Assembly: GCF_029537375.1 (NCBI RefSeq)
Contig: NZ_CP120679.1
Coordinates: 4,197,501 to 4,261,500, forward strand
DNA length: 64,000 nucleotides
Reading direction: 5' to 3'
Origin: Bacillus sp. HSf4
GTDB taxonomy: Bacteria > Bacillota > Bacilli > Bacillales > Bacillaceae
A program made the translations under genes and the position numbers. The notes beneath the pieces were generated by a model. It was not told where the DNA came from and did no database searches. It worked only from the letters and a program-made list of their open reading frames with translations. The stretch's first letter is position 1, and the number at the start of each line of letters is the position of its first letter. This document shows positions 49,550 through 58,970 of the stretch, piece after piece.

Positions 49550-50851
49550 CTATTCGGTAATCACCGTATGCACCAGCTTCGGCGCTTCGGCTTTTGCTGC
49601 GATATTAATGTTTTCATACACCTTGGCGATGACGTCATCAACATTTTCGCGGTTGGCGTAAAGTGTGACCAAAGGTTCTCCTTTTTCGACCGTGTCACCG
49701 ACTTTTTTGCGGAGCATGATGCCGACGGCAAGGTCGATTTGGTCTTCTTTTGTAGCGCGTCCCGCTCCTAAGAGCATGGCTGCGACTCCGATTTGGTCGG
49801 CGACGATTTCAGAAACGACACCCGCTTCTTTGGCAGGAACGTCGATTTTGTAGGCGGCTTGCGGAAGCTTCGCCGGGTCATCTGCAACCGAGCTGTCACC
49901 GCCTTGGTTTTGCAGGAAGCCTTTAAATTTTTGCAGGGCTTTGCCGTTTTTCATCACTTCCAGCAACTGCTCTCTGGCTTCGTCTAGTGTTTCGGCTTTT
50001 TTGGCGAGAACGACCATCTGGCTGCCCAACGTTAAGACAAGCTCGGTTAAGTCGTCCGGTCCTTCTCCCTTTAATGTGTCGATCGCTTCTTTTACTTCAA
50101 GTGCGTTTCCGATGGCAAATCCAAGCGGCTGAGACATATCGGAGATGACAGCCATCGTTTGGCGGCCGACATTGTTTCCGATGCGGACCATCGCTTTTGC
50201 AAGGTTGACGGCGTCTTCGTCCGTCTTCATGAATGCGCCGGCGCCTGTTTTGACGTCAAGGACGATGGCGTCTGCCCCGGCGGCAATTTTCTTGCTCATG
50301 ATCGAGCTTGCGATCAGCGGAATTGAATTGACCGTCCCTGTCACATCGCGGAGAGCATACAGTTTTTTATCCGCAGGCGTCAAGTTCCCGCTTTGTCCGA
50401 TGACGGCGACCTTGTCGCGGTTGACAAGATCAATGAACTCGTCTTTTGAAAGTTCCACGTGAAACCCTTCTACCGCTTCCAGCTTGTCAATTGTCCCGCC
50501 TGTATGCCCGAGGCCGCGTCCTGACATTTTGGCTACCGGTACGCCGAGAGCGGCGACAAGCGGTGCGAGCACAAGCGTTGTCGTGTCGCCGACGCCTCCT
50601 GTTGAGTGCTTATCGACCTTGATGCCTTCAATGGCGGAGAGGTCGATCGTCTCCCCGGAATTGACCATCGCCATCGTTAAATCGGCGCGCTCTCTGTCTG
50701 TCATGTCTTGAAAATAAATGGCCATGGCAAGCGCGCTTGCTTGATAGTCAGGAATGCTTCCATCTGTATAGCCTTTGACGAAGAATTGAATTTCTTCTGT
50801 CGTCAATTCTTTGCCGTTTTGTTTTTTAGTGATGATATCGACCATTCTCAT
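49550..50851 (-). CDS. pdp: Pyrimidine-nucleoside phosphorylase
   Basis: 433 residues from ATG 50851 ([16 protein letters not shown]), the same length as B. subtilis Pdp; the ATG at 50863 overlaps its own RBS. Family signatures: [20 protein letters not shown] (phosphate loop), [17 protein letters not shown] and [10 protein letters not shown]. It cleaves thymidine, deoxyuridine and uridine to base and (deoxy)ribose-1-phosphate. Last gene of the dra-nupC-pdp unit. Confidence 0.96.
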   Translation of the reverse strand: MRMVDIITKKQNGKELTTEEIQFFVKGYTDGSIPDYQASALAMAIYFQDMTDRERADLTMAMVNSGETIDLSAIEGIKVDKHSTGGVGDTTTLVLAPLVAALGVPVAKMSGRGLGHTGGTIDKLEAVEGFHVELSKDEFIDLVNRDKVAVIGQSGNLTPADKKLYALRDVTGTVNSIPLIASSIMSKKIAAGADAIVLDVKTGAGAFMKTDEDAVNLAKAMVRIGNNVGRQTMAVISDMSQPLGFAIGNALEVKEAIDTLKGEGPDDLTELVLTLGSQMVVLAKKAETLDEAREQLLEVMKNGKALQKFKGFLQNQGGDSSVADDPAKLPQAAYKIDVPAKEAGVVSEIVADQIGVAAMLLGAGRATKEDQIDLAVGIMLRKKVGDTVEKGEPLVTLYANRENVDDVIAKVYENINIAAKAEAPKLVHTVITE

Positions 50852-50879
50852 TGTGATCACCATTCCTTTACGTCAATGT

Positions 50880-52061
50880 TTAATAGATCAAACCTACAAC
50901 AGTAGCTGTTAAGAAACTGACGAGTGTGGCCCCGTACAAAAGCTTCAACCCGAAGCGGGCAACGACATTTCCTTGTTTCTCATTCAGCCCTTTCACAGCG
51001 CCGGCAATGATGCCGATGGATGAGAAGTTGGCAAAAGAGACGAGGAATACGGAAACAATCGCTTCCGTGCGGCCGCTGAAATGGAGTCCGCCTTGTGCGA
51101 GCGTCTGCATGGCGACAAACTCGTTCGATACCATTTTCGTCGCCATGATGCTTCCGGCATTCACGGCTTCATTCCATGGAATACCCATCAAGAAAGCAAA
51201 CGGCGCAAACACATATCCGAGCAGTTCTTGGAAAGATATCCCCAGTACGGCATTGAAAATACCGTTGATCATTGCGATGATCGCCACAAAGCCGATCAAC
51301 ATGGCCGCCACGACAACCGCAACTTTAAAGCCGTCCATAATATATTCGCCGAGCATCTCGAAAAAGGATTGCTTTTCCTCTTCCTGCACTTCTACCATAT
51401 CATGTTCTTGATCCACCTCATAAGGATTTATGATCGAGGCGATGATAAACCCGCCGAACAAGTTTAAAACGAGTGCTGTGACGACATACTCCGGTTTCAG
51501 CATCGTCATGTAGGAGCCGACGATAGACATCGATACGGTGGACATCGCTGAAGCGCACAGTGTATAAAGTCTGTGCTTAGGCAGCATGCCCAATTGTTTT
51601 TTTAATGAGATGAATACTTCTGATTGGCCTAAAATCGCCGATGCCACGGCATTGTAGGATTCAAGTTTTCCCATCCCGTTGACTTTGCTGAGCGCCAGAC
51701 CAATATATTTTATTATAAACGGAAGGATTCTCCAATATTGCAGAATTCCAATTAAAGCAGAAATAAATACAATAGGCAGCAGCACGCTCATGAAGAATGT
51801 GGACTCATTCACATTCACAAGCCCGCCGAACACAAAGTTCACACCTTCAGCTGCGTATTCAAGCAAATAGCTGAACCCTTTCGCAAATCCGCCGACAAGG
51901 TAGTTTCCGACGCCTGTGTTCAACAAGATATATCCTAGTACAAATTGCAGTACGATCATGACGATAACCGGACGATACTTGACTCCTTTTTTCCCGTTGC
52001 TGAACAGCCATGCCATACCTAAAATAACAATTAATCCTATGATCCCGATGAGATACTTCAT
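50880..52061 (-). CDS. nupC: Pyrimidine nucleoside permease NupC
   Basis: 393 residues of the CNT family, starting MKYLIGIIGLIVILGMAWLF. Contains ILGQSEVFISLKKQL and VSFANFSSIGIIAGAVKGLN, equivalent to the motifs in NupG at 12006. Its place between dra and pdp marks it as the pyrimidine (deoxy)nucleoside importer. RBS AGGATC is visible ahead of ATG 52061. Confidence 0.95.
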   Translation of the reverse strand: MKYLIGIIGLIVILGMAWLFSNGKKGVKYRPVIVMIVLQFVLGYILLNTGVGNYLVGGFAKGFSYLLEYAAEGVNFVFGGLVNVNESTFFMSVLLPIVFISALIGILQYWRILPFIIKYIGLALSKVNGMGKLESYNAVASAILGQSEVFISLKKQLGMLPKHRLYTLCASAMSTVSMSIVGSYMTMLKPEYVVTALVLNLFGGFIIASIINPYEVDQEHDMVEVQEEEKQSFFEMLGEYIMDGFKVAVVVAAMLIGFVAIIAMINGIFNAVLGISFQELLGYVFAPFAFLMGIPWNEAVNAGSIMATKMVSNEFVAMQTLAQGGLHFSGRTEAIVSVFLVSFANFSSIGIIAGAVKGLNEKQGNVVARFGLKLLYGATLVSFLTATVVGLIY

Positions 52062-52143
52062 ATGTTGATCCTCCCGAGGATGAATTCGCTTACAATCTTT
52101 GCGTCAATATACGGGAAGCTAAAGCTTCCCGCTTATCCCGAAC

Positions 52144-52815
52144 TTAATAGTTGTCTCCGCTTTTTCCTTCCGCTCCGCTGACGATGGAAACTCCTGCGCT
52201 CGCCCCGATTCGGCTTGCTCCGGCTGAGATCATGTTTTCTACATCCTCTTTAGTGCGAATACCTCCGGATGCTTTCACCCCAATATCAGGTCCGACGGTT
52301 TTCCGCATTAAAGCAATGTCTTCCGCTGTCGCACCGCCTGTGGAGAATCCGGTTGAGGTTTTCACAAAATCGGCTCCGGCCGCGACAGCCAAGCGGCATG
52401 CGCGTTCTTTTTCTTCATCTGTGAGCAGACATGTTTCAATAATCACTTTGACAAGCGCTTTTCCTGCGGCCGCTTCCACCACTCCGCGGATGTCAGCTTG
52501 TACAAAATCATCGTCACCGTCTTTTAACGCGGCAATGTTGATCACCATGTCAACCTCTGTCGCTCCTTTTGCAATCGCGTCTTTTGTCTCGAACGCTTTT
52601 GTTTCCGTCGTATTGGCGCCAAGCGGGAAACCGATGACAGTGCAAACGTCAATTTCCGTTCCCGCAAGCTCTTTCGCGGCGAACTCGACCCATGTTGGAT
52701 TGACGCAGACGGAAGCGAATTGGTACGTTTTCGCTTCTTCGATCAGCTTTTTGATTTCTTCTTTTCGTGTATGCGGTTTCAATGCTGTATGATCAATGAT
52801 TTTTGCAATCTCCAT
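52144..52815 (-). CDS. dra: Deoxyribose-phosphate aldolase
   Basis: 223 residues from ATG 52815 (AAAGGAAG upstream), as long as B. subtilis Dra (DeoC). TIM barrel with the Schiff-base Lys in [13 protein letters not shown], second Lys in [13 protein letters not shown] and Asp in [14 protein letters not shown]. Splits deoxyribose-5-phosphate into acetaldehyde and glyceraldehyde-3-phosphate. Confidence 0.96.
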   Translation of the reverse strand: MEIAKIIDHTALKPHTRKEEIKKLIEEAKTYQFASVCVNPTWVEFAAKELAGTEIDVCTVIGFPLGANTTETKAFETKDAIAKGATEVDMVINIAALKDGDDDFVQADIRGVVEAAAGKALVKVIIETCLLTDEEKERACRLAVAAGADFVKTSTGFSTGGATAEDIALMRKTVGPDIGVKASGGIRTKEDVENMISAGASRIGASAGVSIVSGAEGKSGDNY

Positions 52816-52848
52816 ATACAAGCACTTCCTTTGTTTTAAGATAGTTTC

Positions 52849-52900
52849 AGCATAACCGATTTCTGAACAAATGTAAATTATGATGTGAACTTTTGTTCAC
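52849..52900 (-). promoter_or_regulatory. dra-nupC-pdp promoter and DeoR operator candidates
   Basis: Minus strand -35 TTTACA (52872-52877), 17 bp, -10 TATGCT (52849-52854). A perfect dyad GTGAACAAAAGTTCAC (52885-52900) lies upstream, and a further half-site TTGTTCAG falls in the spacer. The dyad is close to the B. subtilis DeoR operator ATTGAACAAAATTTCAAT. Confidence 0.7.
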
Positions 52901-52941
52901 TAGAAAATAAAGTAAAATCCAGGCTGTTCACCTTGGACAAT

Positions 52942-53880
52942 TCAATCTTTTAACAGTTCTTTTGCCGTATGCTGATCGATAATCAGGACATTGGCATATT
53001 TCCCATTGAGCGCGCCGTGGATGGCGGCCGTTTTGCGGATGCCGCCGGCAACAAGAATCGACCGTTCTTTCTGCCTGAGATCAGCAAGTTCGACACCGAT
53101 TGTCCGGGAATTGATCGCATCGCTGCAGATCTTTCCGTCCGCATCAAAAAAGCGCGAGCAAATATCGCCGACTCCGCATGATTTCAAGAGCTCTTTTTCC
53201 TGATCATTAAAGTAGCCGAGCCTGAACAAAAGGGCTTCATCCCGAACCGTCCCGACCGTAAAAATGGCGATGTTCGCCTGCCTGCCCATTTCCATGATCC
53301 GTTTGATATGCCTGTCCTGCTCAACCATCTGCTTGACCTCGGCGTTGTCAAACACAACCGGCAGCGGAAGGTATCTCGGCATTGTCTGAAAGGCCTCGGC
53401 AAACAGCTGAATCGTTTCAGACGAATAGGTATTGACATTCGAGTGGCTGATACCGCCTTTCAGCTGAACGACTTCGACGCCTTTCACCTGCTTGGCGTGG
53501 AGATTTTGCGCGATCTGATACATCGTCGTTCCCCAGCTGACGCCGACGATGTCGCCGTCCTTGACGGCTCCATGCATGTATTCGGCGCCGAAGCGGCTCA
53601 GATAATGCGTGATGGTCGTATAGTCGGAGGTCGGCGAAAAGACGACGTGCGCTTCAAGCAGCCCGTATTTTTCTTCAAGCATCGCACCGAGCGCATTCAT
53701 GTCCTCAAACGGATCCATGACGCGAATCTGGACATACCCCTTTTCCTTTGCATACTGAAGCAGCCTCGATACAGTCGGCCTTGAAATCTCAAGCTGCTCG
53801 GCGATTTGCTGCTGGCTATAATCCGACTGATAGTAAAGCCTGGCCGCTTCAATGCTCAATTGCTGTTTTTCCTTGTCCAT
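52942..53880 (-). CDS. deoR: Deoxynucleoside operon repressor DeoR (SorC family)
   Basis: 312 residues from ATG 53880 (GGGGAGG). N-terminal HTH YSQQQIAEQLEISRPTVSRL followed by an effector-binding SorC/CggR-type domain (DGDIVGVSWGTTMYQIA, VVQLKGGISH, LVAGGIRKTAAIHGAL). It represses dra-nupC-pdp and is released by deoxyribose-5-phosphate. It is encoded directly upstream of its target operon, same strand, as in B. subtilis. Confidence 0.95.
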   Translation of the reverse strand: MDKEKQQLSIEAARLYYQSDYSQQQIAEQLEISRPTVSRLLQYAKEKGYVQIRVMDPFEDMNALGAMLEEKYGLLEAHVVFSPTSDYTTITHYLSRFGAEYMHGAVKDGDIVGVSWGTTMYQIAQNLHAKQVKGVEVVQLKGGISHSNVNTYSSETIQLFAEAFQTMPRYLPLPVVFDNAEVKQMVEQDRHIKRIMEMGRQANIAIFTVGTVRDEALLFRLGYFNDQEKELLKSCGVGDICSRFFDADGKICSDAINSRTIGVELADLRQKERSILVAGGIRKTAAIHGALNGKYANVLIIDQHTAKELLKD

Positions 53881-54030
53881 CACGTGCCTCCCCTTTAGAG
53901 AACCGTTTTAATCCATATTATATAGGCTGAGGGCCTTTTTCATCCAGATGAACTTTAAATAAAGCTTCCCCTTTTTCCAAACTGCTGTAGCCTAAAATTC
54001 AAAAAACTCGCGAATACTAACAGTTGTTTT

Positions 54031-56804
54031 TTAGCCATTTGTTAAAATTGAATTTAAAAACTCTTTAATTTTATTATTTTCGTCACTCTCAATTGTTTTT
54101 AATCTAAGGAGGGGTATATCTGATTTTCTAAGAACTGAATCCTTCAATGAATCTCGTCTAAGTTGCTCCTTATTCGATCTATTGTGATATGCCGAACCGT
54201 CTACTTCAATCACTCCTGCAGGTTCATTCCCCATTTTATAATGAATGAGGAAATCACAGCGTGCCGAAGTTTGTATAAACTTTTGCTCTTCCGAACTTAA
54301 ATGGGATGTCTTCCTGATCAAATCCTTCAAGCGATACTCTCTTTTAAAACTAAATTTTTTATACTTATCTTCCTCGTCAAATATGTCCCTTAACAGACTG
54401 GCAATAATCCGTTCAGATTTAAATTTAGAATCACTGTCCTTTAGCTTTCTTTCCCTATCAAGAAGGACTTCAGAAAACTCTTTGTATAATAAATCAAAAA
54501 CTGAAATAACTTGACTCTCATGATAAAGACTGAACTCAGTATAATATTCCATATAGCGTATTAACTCAGAAATTTCTTTATTGCTCCTTTTGAAAATATC
54601 AACATTAGAAACTAAAACAAATCTCTTTTTTGCTCTAGAAACAGCTACATTGATTAAGGCAGCATCGTCCACAAATTCAATATCTTTTTTACTGGCTTTT
54701 TTATCAAGAACAGTTGAAAAGATGATTCCGTCACATTCCCGCCCCTGAAACTTATGTACGGTGTTTTTTATAATTTTTTTCTTCATATATTCATTTGCAG
54801 CATTGATTTGCCCATTGTATGGCGCAATAAAACCAATGTCTTGATAATCGTTTGAAAAAGTCAAATCTCTTATTGCCTCTTCTTGTAATGACTCTATTTC
54901 ACGTACATTATAACGTCCTCCGTTCCCATAAAAACGCATATGATTCCCCTTAGCGGTCTTAATAAGAACAATTGATGGCTCACTTTTATCATCAGTTTTA
55001 GTTAATGGTATCAGCTCACCATTATAATACCGCTCGTTACAAAACTTAATAATCATCGGATGACATCGATAATGCTCTTTCAACAAAGTAACAGGAATGT
55101 TTTTTTAAATACTTCTAAAACCGAGTGAAGCATACTATGTTTTGCATAGTCAAAGCAAGGTTCAATTCCCATCGTTCCGGAAGAGATTTTTTGATCTGGA
55201 ATATGTGGGAGCTGTTTTGTATCTCCGACAATGATCACATTTTTAGCACAGCTTAATGCAAGAATACCTGGAACCAGCTCTAACTGGGATGCTTCGTCAA
55301 TGATTAAATAATCAAATAAAAAACCTCTTGGAATTGAATCCATTAAAGAAAAAGCAGTACTTAATACAATTGGAAACCTCTTTTTGAAGATATTAAAATT
55401 TGATGAACGTTTATAATTTTTTTGATCAAAATGAAGCAAAAAATCTCTTTTTTGAGCTTGGTGGATTTTACCCTTAAAATATAAAACAGAATGATCCTGA
55501 ATTCGCTTATTGATTTCTTTAAAGTTTTTTGTCCCCAATGTTTTATTCACTTGCTCAAGTTCACTTTCAAGTTCTATTAATTTTTGATTATAGAATTTAT
55601 ACTGTAGTTCTGTGAGTACTTTCTGCTTTTGCAAACTATCTCCCATCAGTTTGAAATCATATAAACCATAATAAAGTAAATATTTCATCTTTTTAAAAAA
55701 TGTCATTCTCTTCTCACTATTCATCACCTCATCCACCATAAAATTTAAGATCTTTGAATTATCAAAGCTATAGAACGGGAGCAGTTTAGGGTCTAAACGT
55801 TCTTGTGTTCTCATGTGTTCTTTGTAGTACACTCTTTCCGTTTTAAGATCTTTTATCTGTTGTTTTAAAATAGCTTGTCGGTTTTGAAGATGAAAAAGAT
55901 CTTTAATAAGTGCTGTATCTTCAATAATATTATGTAATAGCTCAGCTTCCTTTTCTGGTTCAATTGACCAATCATTAATATCCTCGGGGACTTGAGATAA
56001 CTGATTGAAGAATTGTTTCTGATTTTCTTTGTTTCCTAAGGAAGCCATAAGAAAACTGAAACCTGCTTTCTCCAACTTTTCCTTCACATTAGAAACAGCT
56101 GCATTATTGTTTGAAACAACGGCTGCTGTTTGACCTTTCATCATGATGTTAGCAATAAGGTTTAAGATCGTTTGTGTTTTACCTGTTCCGGGCGGCCCTT
56201 CTATGACACTAATCTGCGAAGAAAAAGCAGACTCTATTGCTTGAATTTGACTTAAATTCAGACCGAATGGAAAAATAATGTTATGAGTTTCTCCAAGAAC
56301 CTTGCTCTTTTTTTCAAAATACGCATAAAGAGCGCTATCTAATCTGATATTTAACGCTTCAAATTGACGTTTTAGAGGAGGAATATCATTTGGCGTTTTA
56401 TCTTTTTCTTCAGCCACATATCTAAAATAATCTATATAGCTCTTAAATCGTTCATTACCAGTTTTAACCTTTGTAACATCTTTTAAATGATAAATATAAG
56501 ATCGTTTACTATTTTTAAAAGTCACAATCGCATACTTTTCACCGTAAACTACTATACTTTCAATTCCCTGTTTGATCTCTTGCTTTAAAAAAACCTGTTC
56601 GTTTTCTCCGATTGTTATTTTACGGACAGGTTTGATTCTGCACCTTTCTAAACTCCAGTACTGATATCCTCCTGTTTTTAAAGTCACTTTAATGTAGAGT
56701 TCATTATTCTCTTGATGTATAACCAATTTCCAATCTGATATTCGATCTGTCCAATCTTGATGGTCTTTAATTATTGTTGTGGATATCTCCATAAAACCCT
56801 CCAT
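54031..56804 (-). pseudogene. SF1 helicase with C-terminal DUF2726-like nuclease domain, split by a frameshift
   Basis: Two adjoining frames, 55080-56804 (574 codons) and 54031-55086 (351 codons), are halves of one helicase. The first has Walker A EGPPGTGKTQTILNLIANI, Walker B DYLIIDEASQLELVPG and GDTKQLPHIP, then ends just after SVLEVFKK in FLLLC-stop. Removing one base from the A7 run at 55096-55103 would instead read NIPVTLLKEHYRCHPMIIKF, the next helicase motif. The second half has motifs IV-VI (HKFQGRECDGIIFS, INVAVSRAKKRFVLVS) and a C-terminal restriction-like fold with EVDGSAYH and RRDSLKD. It could be inactive, phase-variable, or recoded. Such helicase-nucleases often act in defence or repair. 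Confidence 0.75.
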
Positions 56805-56995
56805 CTTTCCCTTTCATTGGTATTCTCTATTATATTATAAATTTAAGTTGAATGATCATAATTTCCCATCAAACTTATTTCTGTAACTTGTTGACTACAG
56901 TAAACTTGTACTCTTTATAACTATCAACATACCAATATTATGATAAAATGGATATTGTAGGACGGAGATGATATTGGTGAACGGAGGGTATTAGA

Positions 56996-58105
56996 GTGGC
57001 GGCAAAAATTGCATTCGAAGCAGTGGGAAACAGCTTAAATCAATGGTATGGGCTGATCAGGCAGAATCATATTGCCGAAGCGGCCGCGATGAGGGAAGAA
57101 ATCAAAAGAACGCTGGAAACGATGGAAGAAAATCAGGATGTGCTTTTGTACTTCAATCTCATTGATTCGCGATTTAAGCTGTTGACTGAACGATACGAGG
57201 AATCCGGGACGCTTTTGCAAAACATGAGAAAAACACCGGAAGAAATCGGAACGGACAATATGCTCCAATACTATTTCTACTTTTTCGGCGGTATGTACGA
57301 GTTTTATCAAAAAAATTTCACCACTGCCATTAACTTTTACAAAATCGCCGAGCAGTCGCTCCACAAAATCCCTGATGAAATCGAAATAGCCGAATTTCAC
57401 TATCAACTGTCCATTGCTTACTATGAAATCAGACAAAACTTCTTCTCGATCAATCACGCGGAAAAAGCGCTGGAAAGCTTTTTGGCGATTGAACATTACG
57501 AGCACAGGGCCGCCTCCACCCAAATGATCATCGCGGCGAACAAGCTGGATCTATTCAAGTATGAATCGGCTGAAGCGCTGTTTCAAAAAGCGATCAACAT
57601 GGCGGCGGACACCAAGCAGCTGTATGCAGAGGCCCTTGGATATCATAACCTTGGAATCTGCTATGAAAGACAGGAAAAGCTTGATCCGGCCCTAAAAGCG
57701 TTCGCATCAGCCTTCGGCATCTTAGAACAGCTTCACTCCAAACTCTCCACACTCAGAACTTCCTACATGTTGGCAAGGGTTTTATTCAAAAAAGGTCTGA
57801 TCGAAGAAGCAACAGGATGGTACAAAAAAGCGGCCGGCCTTGCAGCAGAGTTGGATGAAAAAACATATAAAGCCAAGCTTCTGGTGATTCATTCCATTTA
57901 TAAAGAGCAAGACGAAGCACTGCTCGACAAAGGCTTGGATATGCTTAGAAGCAAGAATCTTTGGTCAGACGCGGCAGACCTGGCCATCAATGCGGCCAGA
58001 TACTTCAAAAGCAAGAATTGTCTTAATCAAGCGGCAAAGTACTTTGACGAAGGCATTATTGCCTTCGACCACATTCAAACAAGAAAGGAGGAACTTGCCC
58101 CATGA
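56996..58105 (+). CDS. Rap-family response regulator aspartate phosphatase
   Basis: 369 residues from GTG 56996 (CGGAGGG 7 bp upstream). An N-terminal three-helix bundle (about 1-75) is followed by TPR repeats, e.g. ALGYHNLGICYERQEKLDPA and EEATGWYKKAAGLAAE, to the C-terminus. Rap proteins either dephosphorylate Spo0F or sequester ComA and are inhibited by a Phr pentapeptide. The next gene overlaps its stop by 4 bp and encodes the Phr precursor. Which pathway this Rap controls cannot be told from sequence. Confidence 0.93.
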   Translation: MAAKIAFEAVGNSLNQWYGLIRQNHIAEAAAMREEIKRTLETMEENQDVLLYFNLIDSRFKLLTERYEESGTLLQNMRKTPEEIGTDNMLQYYFYFFGGMYEFYQKNFTTAINFYKIAEQSLHKIPDEIEIAEFHYQLSIAYYEIRQNFFSINHAEKALESFLAIEHYEHRAASTQMIIAANKLDLFKYESAEALFQKAINMAADTKQLYAEALGYHNLGICYERQEKLDPALKAFASAFGILEQLHSKLSTLRTSYMLARVLFKKGLIEEATGWYKKAAGLAAELDEKTYKAKLLVIHSIYKEQDEALLDKGLDMLRSKNLWSDAADLAINAARYFKSKNCLNQAAKYFDEGIIAFDHIQTRKEELAP

Positions 58106-58233
58106 AGAAATGGCTTTTAGGCCTGGCGATTGCAGGCGTTGTCATCACTGGCGCTCTCCAATTTGCTCCGCATGGCGATGCCGAATTTGCAGCAGGTGAA
58201 TTCAAAACAACTGAAAACTGCTGGTTCGGTTAA
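58102..58233 (+). CDS. Phr peptide precursor
   Basis: 43 residues, ATG overlapping the rap stop (ATGA). Starts MKKWLLGLAIAGVVITGALQ, a secretion signal, with the expected short soluble tail (APHGDAEFAAGEFKTTENCW then FG). Phr signals are usually the last or an internal pentapeptide with a positively charged residue at position 2. This tail ends in NCWFG, which lacks that charge and contains Cys and Trp. It is therefore an unusual Phr, or the mature signal lies elsewhere in the tail. Confidence 0.82.
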   Translation: MKKWLLGLAIAGVVITGALQFAPHGDAEFAAGEFKTTENCWFG

Positions 58234-58263
58234 TCCACGAATTGCACCAAACTGTTAAAAACC

Positions 58264-58294
58264 AGAGAAAGTTGGCGGCCACCCAACTTTCTCT
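58264..58294. terminator. Long hairpin between phr and the convergent secreted-protein gene
   Basis: A perfect 12-bp stem AGAGAAAGTTGG/CCAACTTTCTCT with a 7-nt loop. No T run follows on either strand. Possibly a convergent terminator. Confidence 0.55.
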
Positions 58295-58305
58295 GCCACA
58301 TTTGA

Positions 58306-58539
58306 CTATCTTTTCACAAAACATTTTCCATATTCAACTAAATCACAATCCACATAAAAGTAGTTTTTAGAGTCTCTCCAAATTTGGACTCTTTTGTGTA
58401 CTGAGTCATAAACATAATCGTACATGTTTGGATATGCATCCCTGACCCACACGTACTCAGCTGCGCTTGCAGGCAGCGCTGAGAAGAGAATTGCCGCTGT
58501 AACAGCAACCGTTCCCACTGACTTTTTGAATTTCCCCAT
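58306..58539 (-). CDS. Small secreted protein with two Cys
   Basis: 77 residues from ATG 58539 (a TTG two codons earlier is possible). Signal peptide MGKFKKSVGTVAVTAAILFS then ALPASA; mature part about 51 residues, rich in Tyr, Asp, Lys, with DSKNYFYVDCDLVEYGKCFV near the end. Two Cys could form a disulfide. I do not recognise the family. It is convergent with rap-phr and resembles secreted peptides of unknown role in Bacillus, possibly antimicrobial. Confidence 0.65.
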   Translation of the reverse strand: MGKFKKSVGTVAVTAAILFSALPASAAEYVWVRDAYPNMYDYVYDSVHKRVQIWRDSKNYFYVDCDLVEYGKCFVKR

Positions 58540-58970
58540 ACTCAAACACTTCTTTTTTCATTTTTTTCCTATTAAACATCAAGATGATTAATAGGCTGTT
58601 ATAAAAATTATGATATTTGTAAAAACTTAAATATAATATGCACTCAAGGAAAATAAAGGGCCCCCCCTTCCTTTTGCCTCTCGTGATGATCTCCTTAATT
58701 TTTCGAAAGTCTTCCAAAGAAGATGCCCTCCTTCCCTCACCCCTGGCGCTCCAATTGGTTATTTTTACATTCCCAAATGAAAGGGAAATGATGAGATGAT
58801 ATCTATAGCTAAAAAAATCGAACGGCAGTCTTTAGCCCCTTATAAAAATAGTTCAAAAAGATTAAAAAACCCCTAGCAATCTCCATTTTTTCATTTATAA
58901 TTAATGAAATATGTCATGGTTTTTCCCAGCAAGCTGGACATTCAGGTGATGTAAAGGAGGGGGGCGCCCC
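58540..58970. other. Intergenic stretch between the secreted-protein gene and ydaJ
   Basis: About 430 bp. A poly-C/G-rich patch (58659-58670) lies in the leader of the secreted protein gene. A -10 TATAAT (58896-58901) without a clear -35 lies 70 bp before ydaJ. No gene was identified: the minus-strand frame 58457-58717 overlaps the secreted gene and begins with TTG, so it is probably fortuitous. Confidence 0.4.

Noticed and set aside
58457..58717. 86-codon minus-strand frame upstream of the secreted-protein gene
   Set aside because: TTG start, overlaps the well-supported signal-peptide gene in another frame, and its C-terminal half is a shadow of it.
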